Source: Pseudomonadota bacterium (GTDB lineage Bacteria > Pseudomonadota > Alphaproteobacteria > Micropepsales > Micropepsaceae). From it: a stretch of DNA of 64,000 nucleotides. Shown here piece by piece: positions 48,045 to 57,811 of this stretch. Positions within the stretch are counted from its first letter, which is position 1; each line of letters begins with the position of its first letter. The stretch lies in contig JAJZDZ010000009.1 of NCBI GenBank assembly GCA_021851325.1, forward strand, positions 1 through 64,000, in the 5' to 3' direction. The notes below the pieces were generated by a model, which was not told where the DNA came from, searched no databases, and worked only from the letters and a program-made list of their open reading frames with translations. Position numbers and translations under genes: made by a program.

Positions 48045-49895
48045 TCAGCGCTGGCCGTTCTCTAAGTCCCTGACCGCACCTCTTGCCGCGCTGGTTGTAA
48101 ACGCCGCGTAGGCCTTGAGCGCCTGAGACACATGCCGCGTGCGCGCATCAGGCTTGAAGGCCTTGGTACCCTTGGCAAGCATTGCAGTGCGACGTCGGGT
48201 GAGAACTGCCTCATCTACGTCAAGTTCGATCGAACGCTTCGGGATGTCGATGGCGATGGTGTCGCCATCTTCGACCAGACCGATCAGGCCGCCTTCTGCA
48301 GCTTCGGGCGATATATGACCGATCGAGAGGCCCGAGGTGCCACCGGAGAAGCGTCCGTCGGTAATCAGCGCGCAATCTTTGCCCAGGCCCTTGGATTTCA
48401 GGTAGCTTGTGGGATAGAGCATTTCCTGCATTCCTGGTCCACCGCGTGGGCCCTCATAGCGGATTACCACGACATCGCCGGCCTTGATCTTCCCGGTGAG
48501 AATGGCGCTGACCGCCGTGTCCTGGCTTTCAAAGACCCGCGCAGGTCCGCGGAAAGTGAGGATGCGCTCATCCACGCCGGCGGTCTTCACAATGCAGCCG
48601 TCCGCGGCGAGATTGCCATAGAGCACGGCCAGTCCGCCGTCTTTGGAAAAGGCATGTGCCGCTTCCCGGATCACGCCTGCTTCACGATCCAGATCCAGCG
48701 TTTTCCAACGATTGGCCTGGCTGAATGCCACCTGCGTGGGAATACCACCTGGTGCCGCTTTGTAGAACTCATGCACCGACGGGTTATTGGTGCGACGAAC
48801 GTCCCAGCGCTGTAACGCCTCAGCCAGTGTCGCAGCATGAACCGTAGGGACGTCACTATGAATCAGGCCAGCACGCTCCAGCTCGCCAAGTATCGCCATG
48901 ATACCACCGGCACGGTGCACGTCTTCCAGATGCACGTCTGATTTGGACGGGGCAACCTTGCACAGACAAGGAACGCGGCGCGAGAGGCGATCAATATCGG
49001 CCATGGTGAAATCTACCTGGCCTTCATGAGCGGCTGCCAGCAGGTGCAGTACCGTGTTGGTCGACCCACCCATGGCGATATCGAGACTCATTGCATTTTC
49101 AAATGCAGCAAAACTGGCGACACTGCGCGGCAGCACGCTGTGGTCGTCCTGTTCGTAATAGCGCCGGGTGTTGGCAACAATCAGGCGCCCGGCCTCGCGG
49201 AACAGCTTTTCGCGGTCAGCATGGGTCGCCAGCACTGATCCATTGCCGGGAAGCGACAGGCCGAGAGCTTCGGTTAGGCAGTTCATCGAATTGGCGGTGA
49301 ACATGCCTGAACACGAGCCGCAAGTGGGGCAGGCTGAGCGCTCAATGACCTTGACTTCCTCGTCACTTATTTTTTCGTCAGCAGCTGCAACCATCGCATC
49401 GATAAGATCGAGTGCAACTTCTTTACCCTTGACCGTAATCTTGCCGGCTTCCATGGGCCCGCCAGATACGAATACCGCCGGAATGTTGAGGCGCAGTGCT
49501 GCCATCAGCATGCCGGGCGTGATCTTGTCGCAGTTGGAAATACACACCATCGCATCCACGCAATGGGCGTTGCACATATATTCGACACTGTCGGCGATCA
49601 GCTCGCGCGAAGGCAAACTATAAAGCATGCCGTCATGGCCCATGGCGATGCCGTCATCGACCGCGATGGTGTTGAACTCGCGCCCGACCCCACCTGCAGC
49701 TTCAATTTCCCGGGCAACCAGCTGGCCAAGGTCCTTGAGATGGACATGTCCGGGCACAAACTGTGTGAAGGAATTGACCACGGCAATAATCGGTTTGCCG
49801 AAGTCCGCATCCTTCATGCCGGTCGCACGCCACAATCCACGGGCGCCTGCCATGTTGCGGCCGTGGGTGGTGGTTCGAGATCTGTAAGTTGGCAC
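48045..49895 (-). CDS. ilvD: Dihydroxy-acid dehydratase
   Basis: 616 residues from a GTG at 49895 with GGAG seven bases ahead; the family begins [26 protein letters not shown], which fits this start. Upstream in-frame sequence has no match. Fe-S ligand Cys122 ([11 protein letters not shown]) and the [16 protein letters not shown] stretch (Cys189-195) are present, as are [14 protein letters not shown] and the C-terminal ALKAYA. It dehydrates dihydroxy-isovalerate to ketoisovalerate for valine, leucine and pantothenate. It stands apart from ilvBNC, between the DUF779 gene and an AT-rich spacer. Confidence 0.96.
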   Translation of the reverse strand: MPTYRSRTTTHGRNMAGARGLWRATGMKDADFGKPIIAVVNSFTQFVPGHVHLKDLGQLVAREIEAAGGVGREFNTIAVDDGIAMGHDGMLYSLPSRELIADSVEYMCNAHCVDAMVCISNCDKITPGMLMAALRLNIPAVFVSGGPMEAGKITVKGKEVALDLIDAMVAAADEKISDEEVKVIERSACPTCGSCSGMFTANSMNCLTEALGLSLPGNGSVLATHADREKLFREAGRLIVANTRRYYEQDDHSVLPRSVASFAAFENAMSLDIAMGGSTNTVLHLLAAAHEGQVDFTMADIDRLSRRVPCLCKVAPSKSDVHLEDVHRAGGIMAILGELERAGLIHSDVPTVHAATLAEALQRWDVRRTNNPSVHEFYKAAPGGIPTQVAFSQANRWKTLDLDREAGVIREAAHAFSKDGGLAVLYGNLAADGCIVKTAGVDERILTFRGPARVFESQDTAVSAILTGKIKAGDVVVIRYEGPRGGPGMQEMLYPTSYLKSKGLGKDCALITDGRFSGGTSGLSIGHISPEAAEGGLIGLVEDGDTIAIDIPKRSIELDVDEAVLTRRRTAMLAKGTKAFKPDARTRHVSQALKAYAAFTTSAARGAVRDLENGQR

Positions 49896-50427
49896 CGCGA
49901 AACTCCTAAGGCTGGACGCTGAGCGTGTTCTGGCAAATGGCAGGGTGTCGATACAAGAATTCTCCTGGCCGCAACAGCTATGCAGCATGCGATTGCCGGC
50001 GATGGCGATGGCTTCAGCATGCCACGATCGCGCCACGCGCCTATCGCGAAAGCATCGGCGGAGGAAAATCACGGTGATATCTATAATAAAATTACGTAAC
50101 AATGTAAAAGCAATGGAAAAAATTTATCTATATTCATTTGGCTCAAATAAAAATAAACAATAAATGGTGCTGTAATCGGAAAATGACATCAAATTACTTT
50201 TACGTCCAAGTTTATTTTAACAATAACAGCAGGTGTACTGGCCATCATTTGAGCTTGATATCCAAATTTGAATTATGTGGCATCATTCTGCGTGTGCCTG
50301 GGGCCGGAAGACCTGGCTGCTCTCGGCTCCCACGTCGCCGAAAGGCGAGGGCGCGCGTATCGTTGTCCTTGCGGGAGGGGGCTGCGATCTGGGGCTGGGT
50401 CTTGGCGCGTCATGCCAAGCGCCTCGA
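49896..50427. other. Spacer with a sharply AT-rich patch upstream of ilvD
   Basis: About 50070-50280 is strikingly AT-rich (runs such as ATAATAAAATTACG, AAATAAAAATAAAC), unlike anything else in the window. Frames through it look non-coding. It may hold the ilvD promoter, a bound-protein (xenogeneic silencer or MucR-like) region, or be recently acquired. The remainder, to 50427, is GC-rich without a recognisable gene. Confidence 0.55.
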
Positions 50428-50661
50428 TCAGCCCCGTGCAGACTGTTTGTCTTCTTCGTTCTCGGCGGTCAGAATTTCGAAAACACGGGCAGCCTTGCCG
50501 TTCAGGTTGTGCCCGGACTTGGCGAGCGCATCTGCCTCTCCCTCTGCCCACAATACCGCCTCTTCGACTTCCGCGAACGTGGGAGACAGCGCCAAGATCT
50601 CCATCAGCGTCGCATCGTCCACTTTCCCCACGAGATGGAGCAGCTCATCTTTGGTAATCAT
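50428..50661 (-). CDS. Small conserved-looking hypothetical protein
   Basis: 77 residues: MITKDELLHLVGKVDDATLMEIL, then ALSPTFAEVEEAVLWAEGEADALAKSG and a C-terminal acidic AENEEDKQ. It is acidic and helical, with an EF-hand-like look in KVDDATLMEI but no full calcium loop. I recall similar short proteins annotated only as hypothetical in alphaproteobacteria, but I cannot name a function. ATG follows an AAAGGAGG-like purine stretch only weakly. It is probably a real cytoplasmic protein. Confidence 0.6.
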   Translation of the reverse strand: MITKDELLHLVGKVDDATLMEILALSPTFAEVEEAVLWAEGEADALAKSGHNLNGKAARVFEILTAENEEDKQSARG

Positions 50662-51062
50662 GGGACCTGTCTTTCAGGGCAAAAGCCCGCGTCGCCAGCT
50701 CTTCCACCTTTGAGTTTCCTCTGAGGCGCTTGGGCCTGGCGATCGCGAGCCCTCCATCATGCATCTGCGGCAGAATTGGTACCTCGCATGGGCAGATCCC
50801 CATCCCGTAGGAACGGTTCACTACCGTACTTCTCCATTCTTGCCTCCGCATGAAGGCAGCTTCATGCTGATACACTGGTCGCTAGAGTTGTTGACCTGTC
50901 TCAAGTGGCTGCAAGCCAACGTGAATGTGCTATGTCATATGATGTCGATGGACGGTACGCCCAGCTTTGCAAAGCGTGACAGACCGTAGCGTCCTGCCTT
51001 ACGTCGACAAATCAGCAGCAAAATATCCCAGGCCGGCCGGGAACTCCGAGCACAGGTGTGGT
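50662..51062. other. Gene-free spacer
   Basis: Between the small hypothetical gene and pncA I find no supported gene or RNA. The longer frames on both strands lack family features. Promoter of the small minus-strand gene should lie near its right end. Confidence 0.35.
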
Positions 51063-51701
51063 TCAATCAATGTCATTGCAGCTCAGCATGCGCGCCCCGA
51101 GGCGGCGAAATTCTGCCTCAGCCTCAGCACTGGAGCCGTTGACGTCGATGGGACGGCAGCAATCGTGCACCACAACCACTTCCATCCCATGGACTGAGGC
51201 GTCTTCGGCTGAATAACGGATGCAGAAGTCTAGAGCCAGACCGGCAAGAAATATCCGCGACAAGCCGCGCTCCTTGAGATAGCCGACGAGACCTGTGGGC
51301 GTAACGCGATCATTCTCATAAAAGGTTGAATAAGAATCGATCCGGCGATCTGTACCTTTGCGAATGATTGCTGCGGCGTGGGGGATATGGAGCTGGGGAT
51401 GAAAGTCCGCACCCGCGGACGATTGTATGCAATGCTCTGGCCATAGGGTCTGCGGACCGTAAGGCATCATGATCGTATCGTAGACTTTATGACCGGGATG
51501 GATCCGGGCAAACGAGGTGTGATCCGAAGGGTGCCAGTCCTGGGTGAGGATGACATGAGTAAATGATCGGGCCAGATGATTGATCGGCGCCACGACATGG
51601 TCTGCGTCCGGTACGGCGAGGCTGCCACCTGCGCAGAAATCGCGTTGTACATCTACCACAATCAGTACGTCTCGGAGGGTGGGAATAAGCTTGGGGCTCA
51701 T
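51063..51701 (-). CDS. pncA: Nicotinamidase
   Basis: 212 residues of the isochorismatase-like fold. Asp17 (VVDVQRDFCAGG), Lys115 and Cys160 (ALDFCIRYSA) form the catalytic triad. Asp55, His57 and His61 in TQDWHPSDHTSF bind the metal. It deamidates nicotinamide to nicotinate, which the preceding pncB gene product takes on toward NAD. The ATG overlaps the pncB stop by four bases, so the two NAD-salvage enzymes are translationally coupled. Length is normal. Confidence 0.95.
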   Translation of the reverse strand: MSPKLIPTLRDVLIVVDVQRDFCAGGSLAVPDADHVVAPINHLARSFTHVILTQDWHPSDHTSFARIHPGHKVYDTIMMPYGPQTLWPEHCIQSSAGADFHPQLHIPHAAAIIRKGTDRRIDSYSTFYENDRVTPTGLVGYLKERGLSRIFLAGLALDFCIRYSAEDASVHGMEVVVVHDCCRPIDVNGSSAEAEAEFRRLGARMLSCNDID

Positions 51702-53056
51702 TTTGATGCTCCCCGTGGCCCGGTCAGATGCTGATCGAAGGCGGTGGCGAGGGTACGCAGAGTATCGCTAATCGTGACAGGGTAGGGCGCCGCCGGCTCA
51801 AGCTCGCGCAGGGCAGGAGGAAGCCGACGCAGTTCAGAGGCAGCGTGCGCACGGGCTGTTTCAAGCGTTGCATGAGGGCCGAGCCGTGAACCCTGCCGCA
51901 TCACACAGTCAAGCAGGGGGACGCCCTCCTGGCGGTCGTCTTCCAGGGAAATGATGTCGCCTGTCATGCGTTCGCCCACTGCATAGCGACGCCAAACCTG
52001 CTTTCGTCCGGGCAAGGTCTCTTTGCCAGGTGAGCGCTTGCGGCGAGGAAGTCCGGCATATTCCTGAAGCTTATAGGCGCAATCGAGCGCTGGCGCGTCC
52101 GATGAGGTCGTCAGAGCGGTACCTATACCAAAGCCGCTGATCGGTGCGCCGGCCTTTGCCGCCGCGCGAAGATCACGCTCATCAAGACCTCCGCTGACAA
52201 AGATGGTCACGCTTTCAAGGCCGCCCACATCGAGAATCCTGCGGACCTGTTGCGACTGCGCTATGATATCGCCACTGTCGATGCGGACGCCATGGATGTG
52301 AATGCCTTCCGCGCTCAGCCTGGGAGCCAGAGCAACGATCTTTTCTGCGGCTCCTTCAGTGTCATAGGTGTCAATGAGCAGGATCACGTTCCTGGGACGC
52401 GAGCGGGCAAAAGCCGCAAATGCATCTTCTTCGTTGACGAAGGCCTGAATAAAAGAGTGAGCCATGGTGCCGTAGGTGGGGATACCATAGATCTTCTGGG
52501 CGGCGAGCGTTGCGGTTCCTGAAAACCCGACGAGGTAGCTTGCCCTAGCCGCCAGAAGTCCGGCCTCCGCGCCGTGGGCTCGGCGCAGACCGAAATCTAC
52601 GAGCGTTTTTCCTGGTGCAGCCAGCACCATGCGGGCAGCCTTTGAGGCAATCATGGACTGAAAATGCAGTATGTTGATGATCCTTGTCTCAACAAGCTGG
52701 GCCTCCATCAGCGGGGCAGTTACCCGCAGGATCGGTTCCTGGGCAAAGAACAGCGTGCCTTCCGCCATGGCATGGACGTCGCCAGTGAAATGGAACGCCG
52801 CCAAGTAATCGAGAAAGTCTTTGCTGAAGTCGCCTCTTTCGGCGAGCCACTCGAGCTCGCCCTGGGAAAACCGCAGGACTTGGAGGTACTCGAGAACCTG
52901 CTCGAGCCCCGCCGCCACGAGAAAGCTGCGTTGCGGCGGCAGCTGACGTACAAAGAATTCAAATACCGCAGTCTTGTTCATGCTGTGCTCCAGATAGGCC
53001 TGAAGCATGTTCAACTGATAGAAATCCGTGAGCAGCGGGGTGGAACGAAGATCCAT
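51698..53056 (-). CDS. pncB: Nicotinate phosphoribosyltransferase
   Basis: 452 residues. The N-terminus LLTDFYQLNMLQAYLEHSMNKTAVFEFFVRQLPPQRSFLVAAGLEQVLEYL is typical. GTMAHSFIQAF holds the His phosphorylated in this family, and VRIDSGDIIAQSQQVRRILD and VSGGLDERDL bind phosphate and PRPP. It joins nicotinate and PRPP to nicotinate mononucleotide, coupled to ATP hydrolysis. It overlaps pncA by four bases. A PRPP-synthetase gene lies 2.2 kb away, which may help supply its co-substrate. Confidence 0.95.
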   Translation of the reverse strand: MDLRSTPLLTDFYQLNMLQAYLEHSMNKTAVFEFFVRQLPPQRSFLVAAGLEQVLEYLQVLRFSQGELEWLAERGDFSKDFLDYLAAFHFTGDVHAMAEGTLFFAQEPILRVTAPLMEAQLVETRIINILHFQSMIASKAARMVLAAPGKTLVDFGLRRAHGAEAGLLAARASYLVGFSGTATLAAQKIYGIPTYGTMAHSFIQAFVNEEDAFAAFARSRPRNVILLIDTYDTEGAAEKIVALAPRLSAEGIHIHGVRIDSGDIIAQSQQVRRILDVGGLESVTIFVSGGLDERDLRAAAKAGAPISGFGIGTALTTSSDAPALDCAYKLQEYAGLPRRKRSPGKETLPGRKQVWRRYAVGERMTGDIISLEDDRQEGVPLLDCVMRQGSRLGPHATLETARAHAASELRRLPPALRELEPAAPYPVTISDTLRTLATAFDQHLTGPRGASK

Positions 53057-53176
53057 GTCGAAATCCGGGTGTGCGCCACTGCATGCTTGATGGTCTTGCG
53101 GACAGGTTGCTGATGTGAATCAAGGCCCCGGGCCGGGCTTCACGCCACCCTTGGACTGTTTCGAGGACGCAGGGTC

Positions 53177-54163
53177 ATGGCACGGCTCGCTTTTGTCGGT
53201 GACGTGATGCTGGGGCGGTTGGTGAACGCGCGTCTTAGGGCAGGATTGAAGCCAGCGCAGTGCTGGGGCGACGTGGGTCCGCTGCTGCAGGCCACCGACG
53301 GGGTGATCGCCAATCTTGAATGTGCGCTTACGACCAGTCGCGCGCGCTGGTTGAGGACACCCAAAGCCTTCCACTTTCGGGCAGATCCCAAGGCCGTCGA
53401 CGTGCTGAAGGCTGGAAACATTCGCGCTGTCTGCCTCGCCAATAATCACATCCTCGATTTTGAAGTGACTGGGCTCAGCGATACCCTGAAAAATCTTGAT
53501 CAGGCAGGCATCGCCCACGCCGGGGCCGGAATTGACCTCACCGCGGCCCATGCCGCTGCCCGCTTCTCCTGTGCAGACCTAAAGATCGCCCTTCTTGCCG
53601 TCACCGATAACGAACCCGGCTTTGCCGCCGGGGTTGCAAGCCCGGGGACGGCCCATCTCGAACTCGGCACGGGGGAAGCAGAGCTTTGGCCAACTGCGGA
53701 AGAAATCAAGGCTTTGCGTAAGAATGGCGCCGAACTGATCGTTCTGTCTTCGCATCTTGGACCGAACATGGTGGAGGAGCCCTCGGCACAAATCCGCAGC
53801 TATCGCCATGCCTGCGTTGGTCGCGGCGTCGACGTTGTCCATGGTCACTCTGCGCATATCGTCCAGGGCATCGAGCGGCAGGGCAAGGCCCTCATCCTCC
53901 ATGATACCGGCGATATCCTTGATGACTATGCGGTTGATCCGGTCCACCGGAACGACTGGTCCTTTGTCTTTTTCCTCGAGCTCGAACGTAACCTTATCCG
54001 TCGCATTACCCTTTGTCCGGTAGAGCTGGTGCTGGCGCAGGTACGACGGGCTCCGGCCAGCGCCGCTGATGCGATCTGCACGCGGATGCTGACGCTATGC
54101 GCCCGCCTGGGCACGAGGCTGACGCGAGTCCCGGAGGGGCTGGATCTGATTCTTGCGAGCTGA
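53177..54163 (+). CDS. CapA-family protein (metallophosphatase-like)
   Basis: 328 residues beginning MARLAFVGDVMLGRLVNARL, the GDVMLGR signature of CapA/PgsA proteins. LECALTTSRARW, VCLANNHILDFE (Asn-His metal site), GAGIDL, LSSHLGPNM and DVVHGHSAHIVQG follow. In Bacillus CapA takes part in poly-gamma-glutamate formation; most homologues elsewhere are uncharacterised metallophosphatase-like enzymes. No signal peptide is visible, so it is probably cytoplasmic. It diverges from pncB-pncA, and no other capsule gene is nearby. Function stays open. Confidence 0.85.
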   Translation: MARLAFVGDVMLGRLVNARLRAGLKPAQCWGDVGPLLQATDGVIANLECALTTSRARWLRTPKAFHFRADPKAVDVLKAGNIRAVCLANNHILDFEVTGLSDTLKNLDQAGIAHAGAGIDLTAAHAAARFSCADLKIALLAVTDNEPGFAAGVASPGTAHLELGTGEAELWPTAEEIKALRKNGAELIVLSSHLGPNMVEEPSAQIRSYRHACVGRGVDVVHGHSAHIVQGIERQGKALILHDTGDILDDYAVDPVHRNDWSFVFFLELERNLIRRITLCPVELVLAQVRRAPASAADAICTRMLTLCARLGTRLTRVPEGLDLILAS

Positions 54164-54249
54164 AGCATGAACCACCCCGATAGCGCCCACAGGTGGAGTC
54201 AACACGCAAAGGTTCGTGGCAGACGTGGGCGGTTGCCGGGGCGGTGTGA

Positions 54250-55422
54250 ATGACGGCAAGAGAGGCGACACCTGCAGACAGCCTCGCGGCCAAGATCCGC
54301 TTCTTGCGTCAAGCCGGCGTTCTGGGTGCACGAGGCGTGACGGTCGACTGCAAGGAGACCCATATGTCCTGTGTCTTCCTTACCAAGGACAGGGCCTTCA
54401 AGCTCAAAAAACCGATCAAGCTGCCGTATTTGGACTTTTCAACCCTGGCGCGGCGTGAGCGGGTATGCCGGGCCGAACTCGAGATCAATCGCCGGCTGGC
54501 CACAGATGTCTATCTGGGGCTTGTTCCGGTGACCCGAAGCGAACATGGTTTGGAAATCGCAGGGGCAGGTGAAGTAGTTGAGTGGCTGATCGAGATGCGC
54601 CGTCTTGATGAGACGCGCATGCTCGACCGGGCCATCATCGATGGCTGGATCGGGGAGGCCGACATCGCCCGGCTAAGCCGGCGTCTGGTTCAATTCTACC
54701 GTCACGCGCGGCGCAGTTACCTCTCGGCGGAAGCCTCGATCGAGAGGTGGCGGCAGGAAATTTCTGATAATTACGCGGTGCTGCGCAATCAGCAGTTTGG
54801 TCTGCCTCCAGCAATTCCGGCAAGGCTTTTCCATATCCAGAGACGCTTTGTGGAAGCCCAGCGAGCGCTTTTTGCCCAGCTTATCTGCGCGCATAGACTG
54901 GTAGATGGCCATGGCGATCTGCGTCCGGAGCATATCTGGCTTGGTACACCTATCTGGATCATCGACGCGCTGGAGTTTGATCCCCGTCTGCGCCGCCTCG
55001 ACCCCTTCGATGAAGTGGCCTATCTGAGCGTCGAATGCGAACGGCTAGGTGCAGGCTGGATCGGTGAACGGATTCGCGCAGCGATGTTTGAGGCCCTCGG
55101 TGATGGACCGAGCGAGCAGCTGTTTACGTTTTATCGGTGCTATCGCGCAACGCTACGGGCACGTCTTGCCGTGGCACATCTGCTGACGCCTGAGGTGCGG
55201 ACGCCCCATAAATGGAGACCATTGGCACTCAGCTACCTGAAGCTGGCGCTGGCCGATGGGTTTCGTCTAGAGCAAAGCCTCAGAATACCAGGAGGTCCTC
55301 GGTTGCTCCGCCCTGATGCAGCCGGCAAATCGCTTCGCCCAAGAGGGGCGCGCAGGGCAGCACGTCGAGCTTGGCCGCAACCCGCGCATCTTCGAGGCGC
55401 GAGGGTGGTACCGCGTCAGTAA
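54250..55422 (+). CDS. Aminoglycoside-phosphotransferase-like kinase (COG2187 type)
   Basis: 390 residues with a protein-kinase-like fold: VFLTKDRAFKLKKPIKLPYLDFS (ATP-site Lys near 51-53), then VDGHGDLRPEHIWL (catalytic HGD near 221-223) and IIDALEFDPRLRRLDPFDEVAYLSVE (metal-binding Asp). The order matches the COG2187 group, which has no proven substrate. The last about 47 codons are the antisense of the convergent prs-like gene, so the frame overlaps it by 143 bases. A real earlier stop lost by mutation could explain that. Its neighbour CapA is in the same direction. Confidence 0.82.
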   Translation: MTAREATPADSLAAKIRFLRQAGVLGARGVTVDCKETHMSCVFLTKDRAFKLKKPIKLPYLDFSTLARRERVCRAELEINRRLATDVYLGLVPVTRSEHGLEIAGAGEVVEWLIEMRRLDETRMLDRAIIDGWIGEADIARLSRRLVQFYRHARRSYLSAEASIERWRQEISDNYAVLRNQQFGLPPAIPARLFHIQRRFVEAQRALFAQLICAHRLVDGHGDLRPEHIWLGTPIWIIDALEFDPRLRRLDPFDEVAYLSVECERLGAGWIGERIRAAMFEALGDGPSEQLFTFYRCYRATLRARLAVAHLLTPEVRTPHKWRPLALSYLKLALADGFRLEQSLRIPGGPRLLRPDAAGKSLRPRGARRAARRAWPQPAHLRGARVVPRQ

Positions 55423-56326
55423 TGACTATGCGGTCGATGGCCGGATCTGCCAGTGCCTCCTGAGCGCCGGTCATGAAGAGGGCGTGCGTGACCAGGGCAA
55501 CGACACGCCTGGCACCAGCGGCGCGCGCCGCCCGGGCAGCGCGCTGGAGTGTACCGCCAGTACTCAGCAGATCGTCGATGACAAGGGCGGTGGCGTCTTT
55601 TACCTCACCGACCAGAAGAGTACCGCTGACCACGCCACTGCTGCGATGTTTGTCGACGAAGCCCTTGCCCACCGGCTGACCGCTTGCGCCTTCAAGGGCC
55701 TCGCGGAACAGTTCGGCCCGTTTGACGCCGCCTGGATCCGGCGAGATCACGCACAAGGGGCTCGGTTTCAGCTCCAATGCGTATTCGACGAAGAGCGGGA
55801 TGGCGGTGAGCGCTACCGTCGGGCGTCGAAAGGCATTCTCGAACGCGGCGGGATTGTGCACATCGAGACTGAGAACGAGATCTGCGCCGGCGGCTTCAAG
55901 CAGAGTACCAACGTAGCGGCTGGTTAGTGGATCGTTGGCTTTGGTGCGACGGTCCTTCCGGGCATAGCAGAGATAAGGCACAACTGCCGTGACGCAGGTG
56001 GCACCGGCGTCCTTGAGGGTGTTGATGAAAAACAGGAGCCGACAGAGCTTGTCGTTGGCACTTTGACCGGGCTCGCCATAAAGGCTGTGCAGGACATAGA
56101 CGTTGCGCCCGCGCACCGGGGTAAGGGGACGAACCTTATGCTCGCCATCTTCGAATTCGCGTTCTTCCAATTGCGCCAGCTCGATGCCAAGGACGCGGGC
56201 GACGGCCTCGGCAATGGTGCGACTGCTCCCGAGCGCGAACAGCGGCAGATGTTCGGTCTTGAGGCCGTGGCCGCGCGTCCGGCTTGGCGACCAGAGGCTG
56301 AATTGAGCGGACGAGGCAAGCGACAT
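55280..56326 (-). CDS. Ribose-phosphate pyrophosphokinase-like protein (divergent)
   Basis: 348 residues. Two PRTase-like domains: EREFEDGEHKVRPLTPVRGRNVYVLHSL, then YARKDRRTKANDPLTSRY (flexible active loop), DVHNPAAFENAF (metal site HN rather than HAGQ), and the PRPP loop VIDDLLSTGGTL. These are all Prs hallmarks, but spacing and residues differ from housekeeping Prs (no SGNANRPLA start). It may make PRPP, or be a second, regulatory or archaeal-like type. Its position near pncB suggests PRPP supply for NAD salvage. The start could be internal; the first 24 residues look unlike the family. Confidence 0.82.
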   Translation of the reverse strand: MSLASSAQFSLWSPSRTRGHGLKTEHLPLFALGSSRTIAEAVARVLGIELAQLEEREFEDGEHKVRPLTPVRGRNVYVLHSLYGEPGQSANDKLCRLLFFINTLKDAGATCVTAVVPYLCYARKDRRTKANDPLTSRYVGTLLEAAGADLVLSLDVHNPAAFENAFRRPTVALTAIPLFVEYALELKPSPLCVISPDPGGVKRAELFREALEGASGQPVGKGFVDKHRSSGVVSGTLLVGEVKDATALVIDDLLSTGGTLQRAARAARAAGARRVVALVTHALFMTGAQEALADPAIDRIVITDAVPPSRLEDARVAAKLDVLPCAPLLGEAICRLHQGGATEDLLVF

Positions 56327-56605
56327 CGAGTCTGGCTTTCCGGAGCATCCATGGGCGGACCCAAGCGTGAAACTCCGGTCAAAAAAGGTCTTGACCTGGA
56401 TCAGCGTGGGTTATCCAGGAAGCGGGAAAACGCGGCCGCAGCGATGGTGGTGGCGCTCAAAGTCGTGAGTGCGTGCCTGTCTTGCTGTTGCGTGGCTATG
56501 GGCTTCGGGACCGTAGGGGTATGCGGGTGTGGTCAGGAGGCGTGATGCGACCCGAAGGGGTGTGCCCCTCAGGCCGCGGATCACGGTACACGCGCGTGCG
56601 GTCGC

Positions 56606-57730
56606 CTATTCGGCGGCGACCATGCTGCTTTCGGTCTGACGGGCGCGGTTGACCACGCGGGCGATTTCGGCACGGCGCGCATCATATTGGCGGGCGATAT
56701 GATCGTCTTCGTCCTGCAGCGCTTGCACGTCGGCATCGGCGTAGCCCATCACTCCCATCTTCTCATAACCGTTACGAACCGTTTCCCCCCAAAGGCCGAT
56801 ATCCTTGACGATGGGTACGATGCGGCTGAAGAGTGAATTGCGGAAGCGATCCATAAAGCCGCTTTCATACATGGCGGTAGCGCATTCCTCGATCGGAAGA
56901 TCAAGGTGACGCCATAGCTCAATGGCATCGAAGCGATCGCGCATGAGATAGGACGCCTCAAGCAGGAATTGCTCGCGTTCGTCACGTTCTTTCTGGGTCA
57001 GTGTGGGATAGTAATCCCTGAGAGCGAGGCGGCCGAAGGCGACGTGACGGGATTCATCCTGCATCACGTAGGCATTGACCTGTTTGCACAGTTCATTGGT
57101 GGCATGGTCACGAATGGTACCGAAACTCGCCAGGGCAAGTCCCTCGATCACCACCTGCATGCCCAAATAGGTCATGTCCCAGCGTGAATCGCGCAAGGTC
57201 TGGTCGATCAGGTCGGCCAGGGGCTTGGTCATGGGATAGACGGCGTCAAATTTCTTGAGCAGAAGCTTATAGGCTTCGACGTGACGGGCTTCATCGATGG
57301 TCTGGGTTGCGGCGTAGAACTTGGAATCCGCATCCGGCACCTGGGTCACGATCTTGGCAGCACAGATCAGTGCGCCCTGTTCACCCTGCATGAACTGTGA
57401 CAGTTGCCAGGCCTGGAAGTGCCGCCGGACTTCGCCCTTTTCGTTTTCATTCATGGACTGAAAGCAGGCCGCGGCGTGAATGGGCAGCGATTCATCGGGC
57501 ATGCCCTGCGGGTTGATGGGATCGAGTTCCTGGGCCCAGTCGATGCGCGTCTGCGCATCCCACTGCATCTGCTTGCCCTTCTCGTAGAGGCCAATCATTC
57601 CGGCTCGACCCTCGTCATAGGTCCAGTCGAAACAGGCCTGAAATTCCTGATCGATGGTCCAGTGCGAGCCATCTGTCGCCAGCACGTAATAATCTTTGAA
57701 CTTGCGTGTGCCCTGCTCAGTGTTTTGCAT
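56606..57730 (-). CDS. Ferritin-like diiron protein (possible oxygenase)
   Basis: 374 residues from the ATG at 57730, preceded by GGGAGGC. A four-helix ferritin-like bundle with all six diiron ligands visible: Glu117, Glu147-x-x-His150 (DEARH), Glu196, Glu226-x-x-His229 (DESRH). This is the pattern of R2-like and AurF-like proteins that activate oxygen. The substrate is unknown; candidates include N-oxygenation, acyl desaturation or R2-lox-like chemistry. It lies 81 bases downstream of a MerR gene on the same strand, with an operator-like palindrome between. The 120-residue N-terminal part is unusual for simple ferritins. Confidence 0.85.
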   Translation of the reverse strand: MQNTEQGTRKFKDYYVLATDGSHWTIDQEFQACFDWTYDEGRAGMIGLYEKGKQMQWDAQTRIDWAQELDPINPQGMPDESLPIHAAACFQSMNENEKGEVRRHFQAWQLSQFMQGEQGALICAAKIVTQVPDADSKFYAATQTIDEARHVEAYKLLLKKFDAVYPMTKPLADLIDQTLRDSRWDMTYLGMQVVIEGLALASFGTIRDHATNELCKQVNAYVMQDESRHVAFGRLALRDYYPTLTQKERDEREQFLLEASYLMRDRFDAIELWRHLDLPIEECATAMYESGFMDRFRNSLFSRIVPIVKDIGLWGETVRNGYEKMGVMGYADADVQALQDEDDHIARQYDARRAEIARVVNRARQTESSMVAAE

Positions 57731-57768
57731 TACCGCCTCCCGTTCGCGCTCTGACATCATGGTCAAAA

Positions 57769-57787
57769 TGCGTAGTTATAGTACGCA
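57769..57787. promoter_or_regulatory. Palindrome TGCGTA-N7-TACGCA, candidate MerR operator
   Basis: Perfect six-base arms, spanning 19 bases in the 81-base gap between the merR stop and the ferritin-like ATG (39 bases ahead). MerR-type regulators bind dyads inside long promoter spacers, so this fits; I could not fix -35/-10 boxes with certainty. Confidence 0.55.
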
Positions 57788-57811
57788 AAATGAACCGCAT
57801 TGTTTACGCCG

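Noticed and set aside
50070-50280. AT-rich patch as a replication origin
   Set aside because: No DnaA-box cluster is visible, and no dnaA, parA, repC or similar gene lies near.
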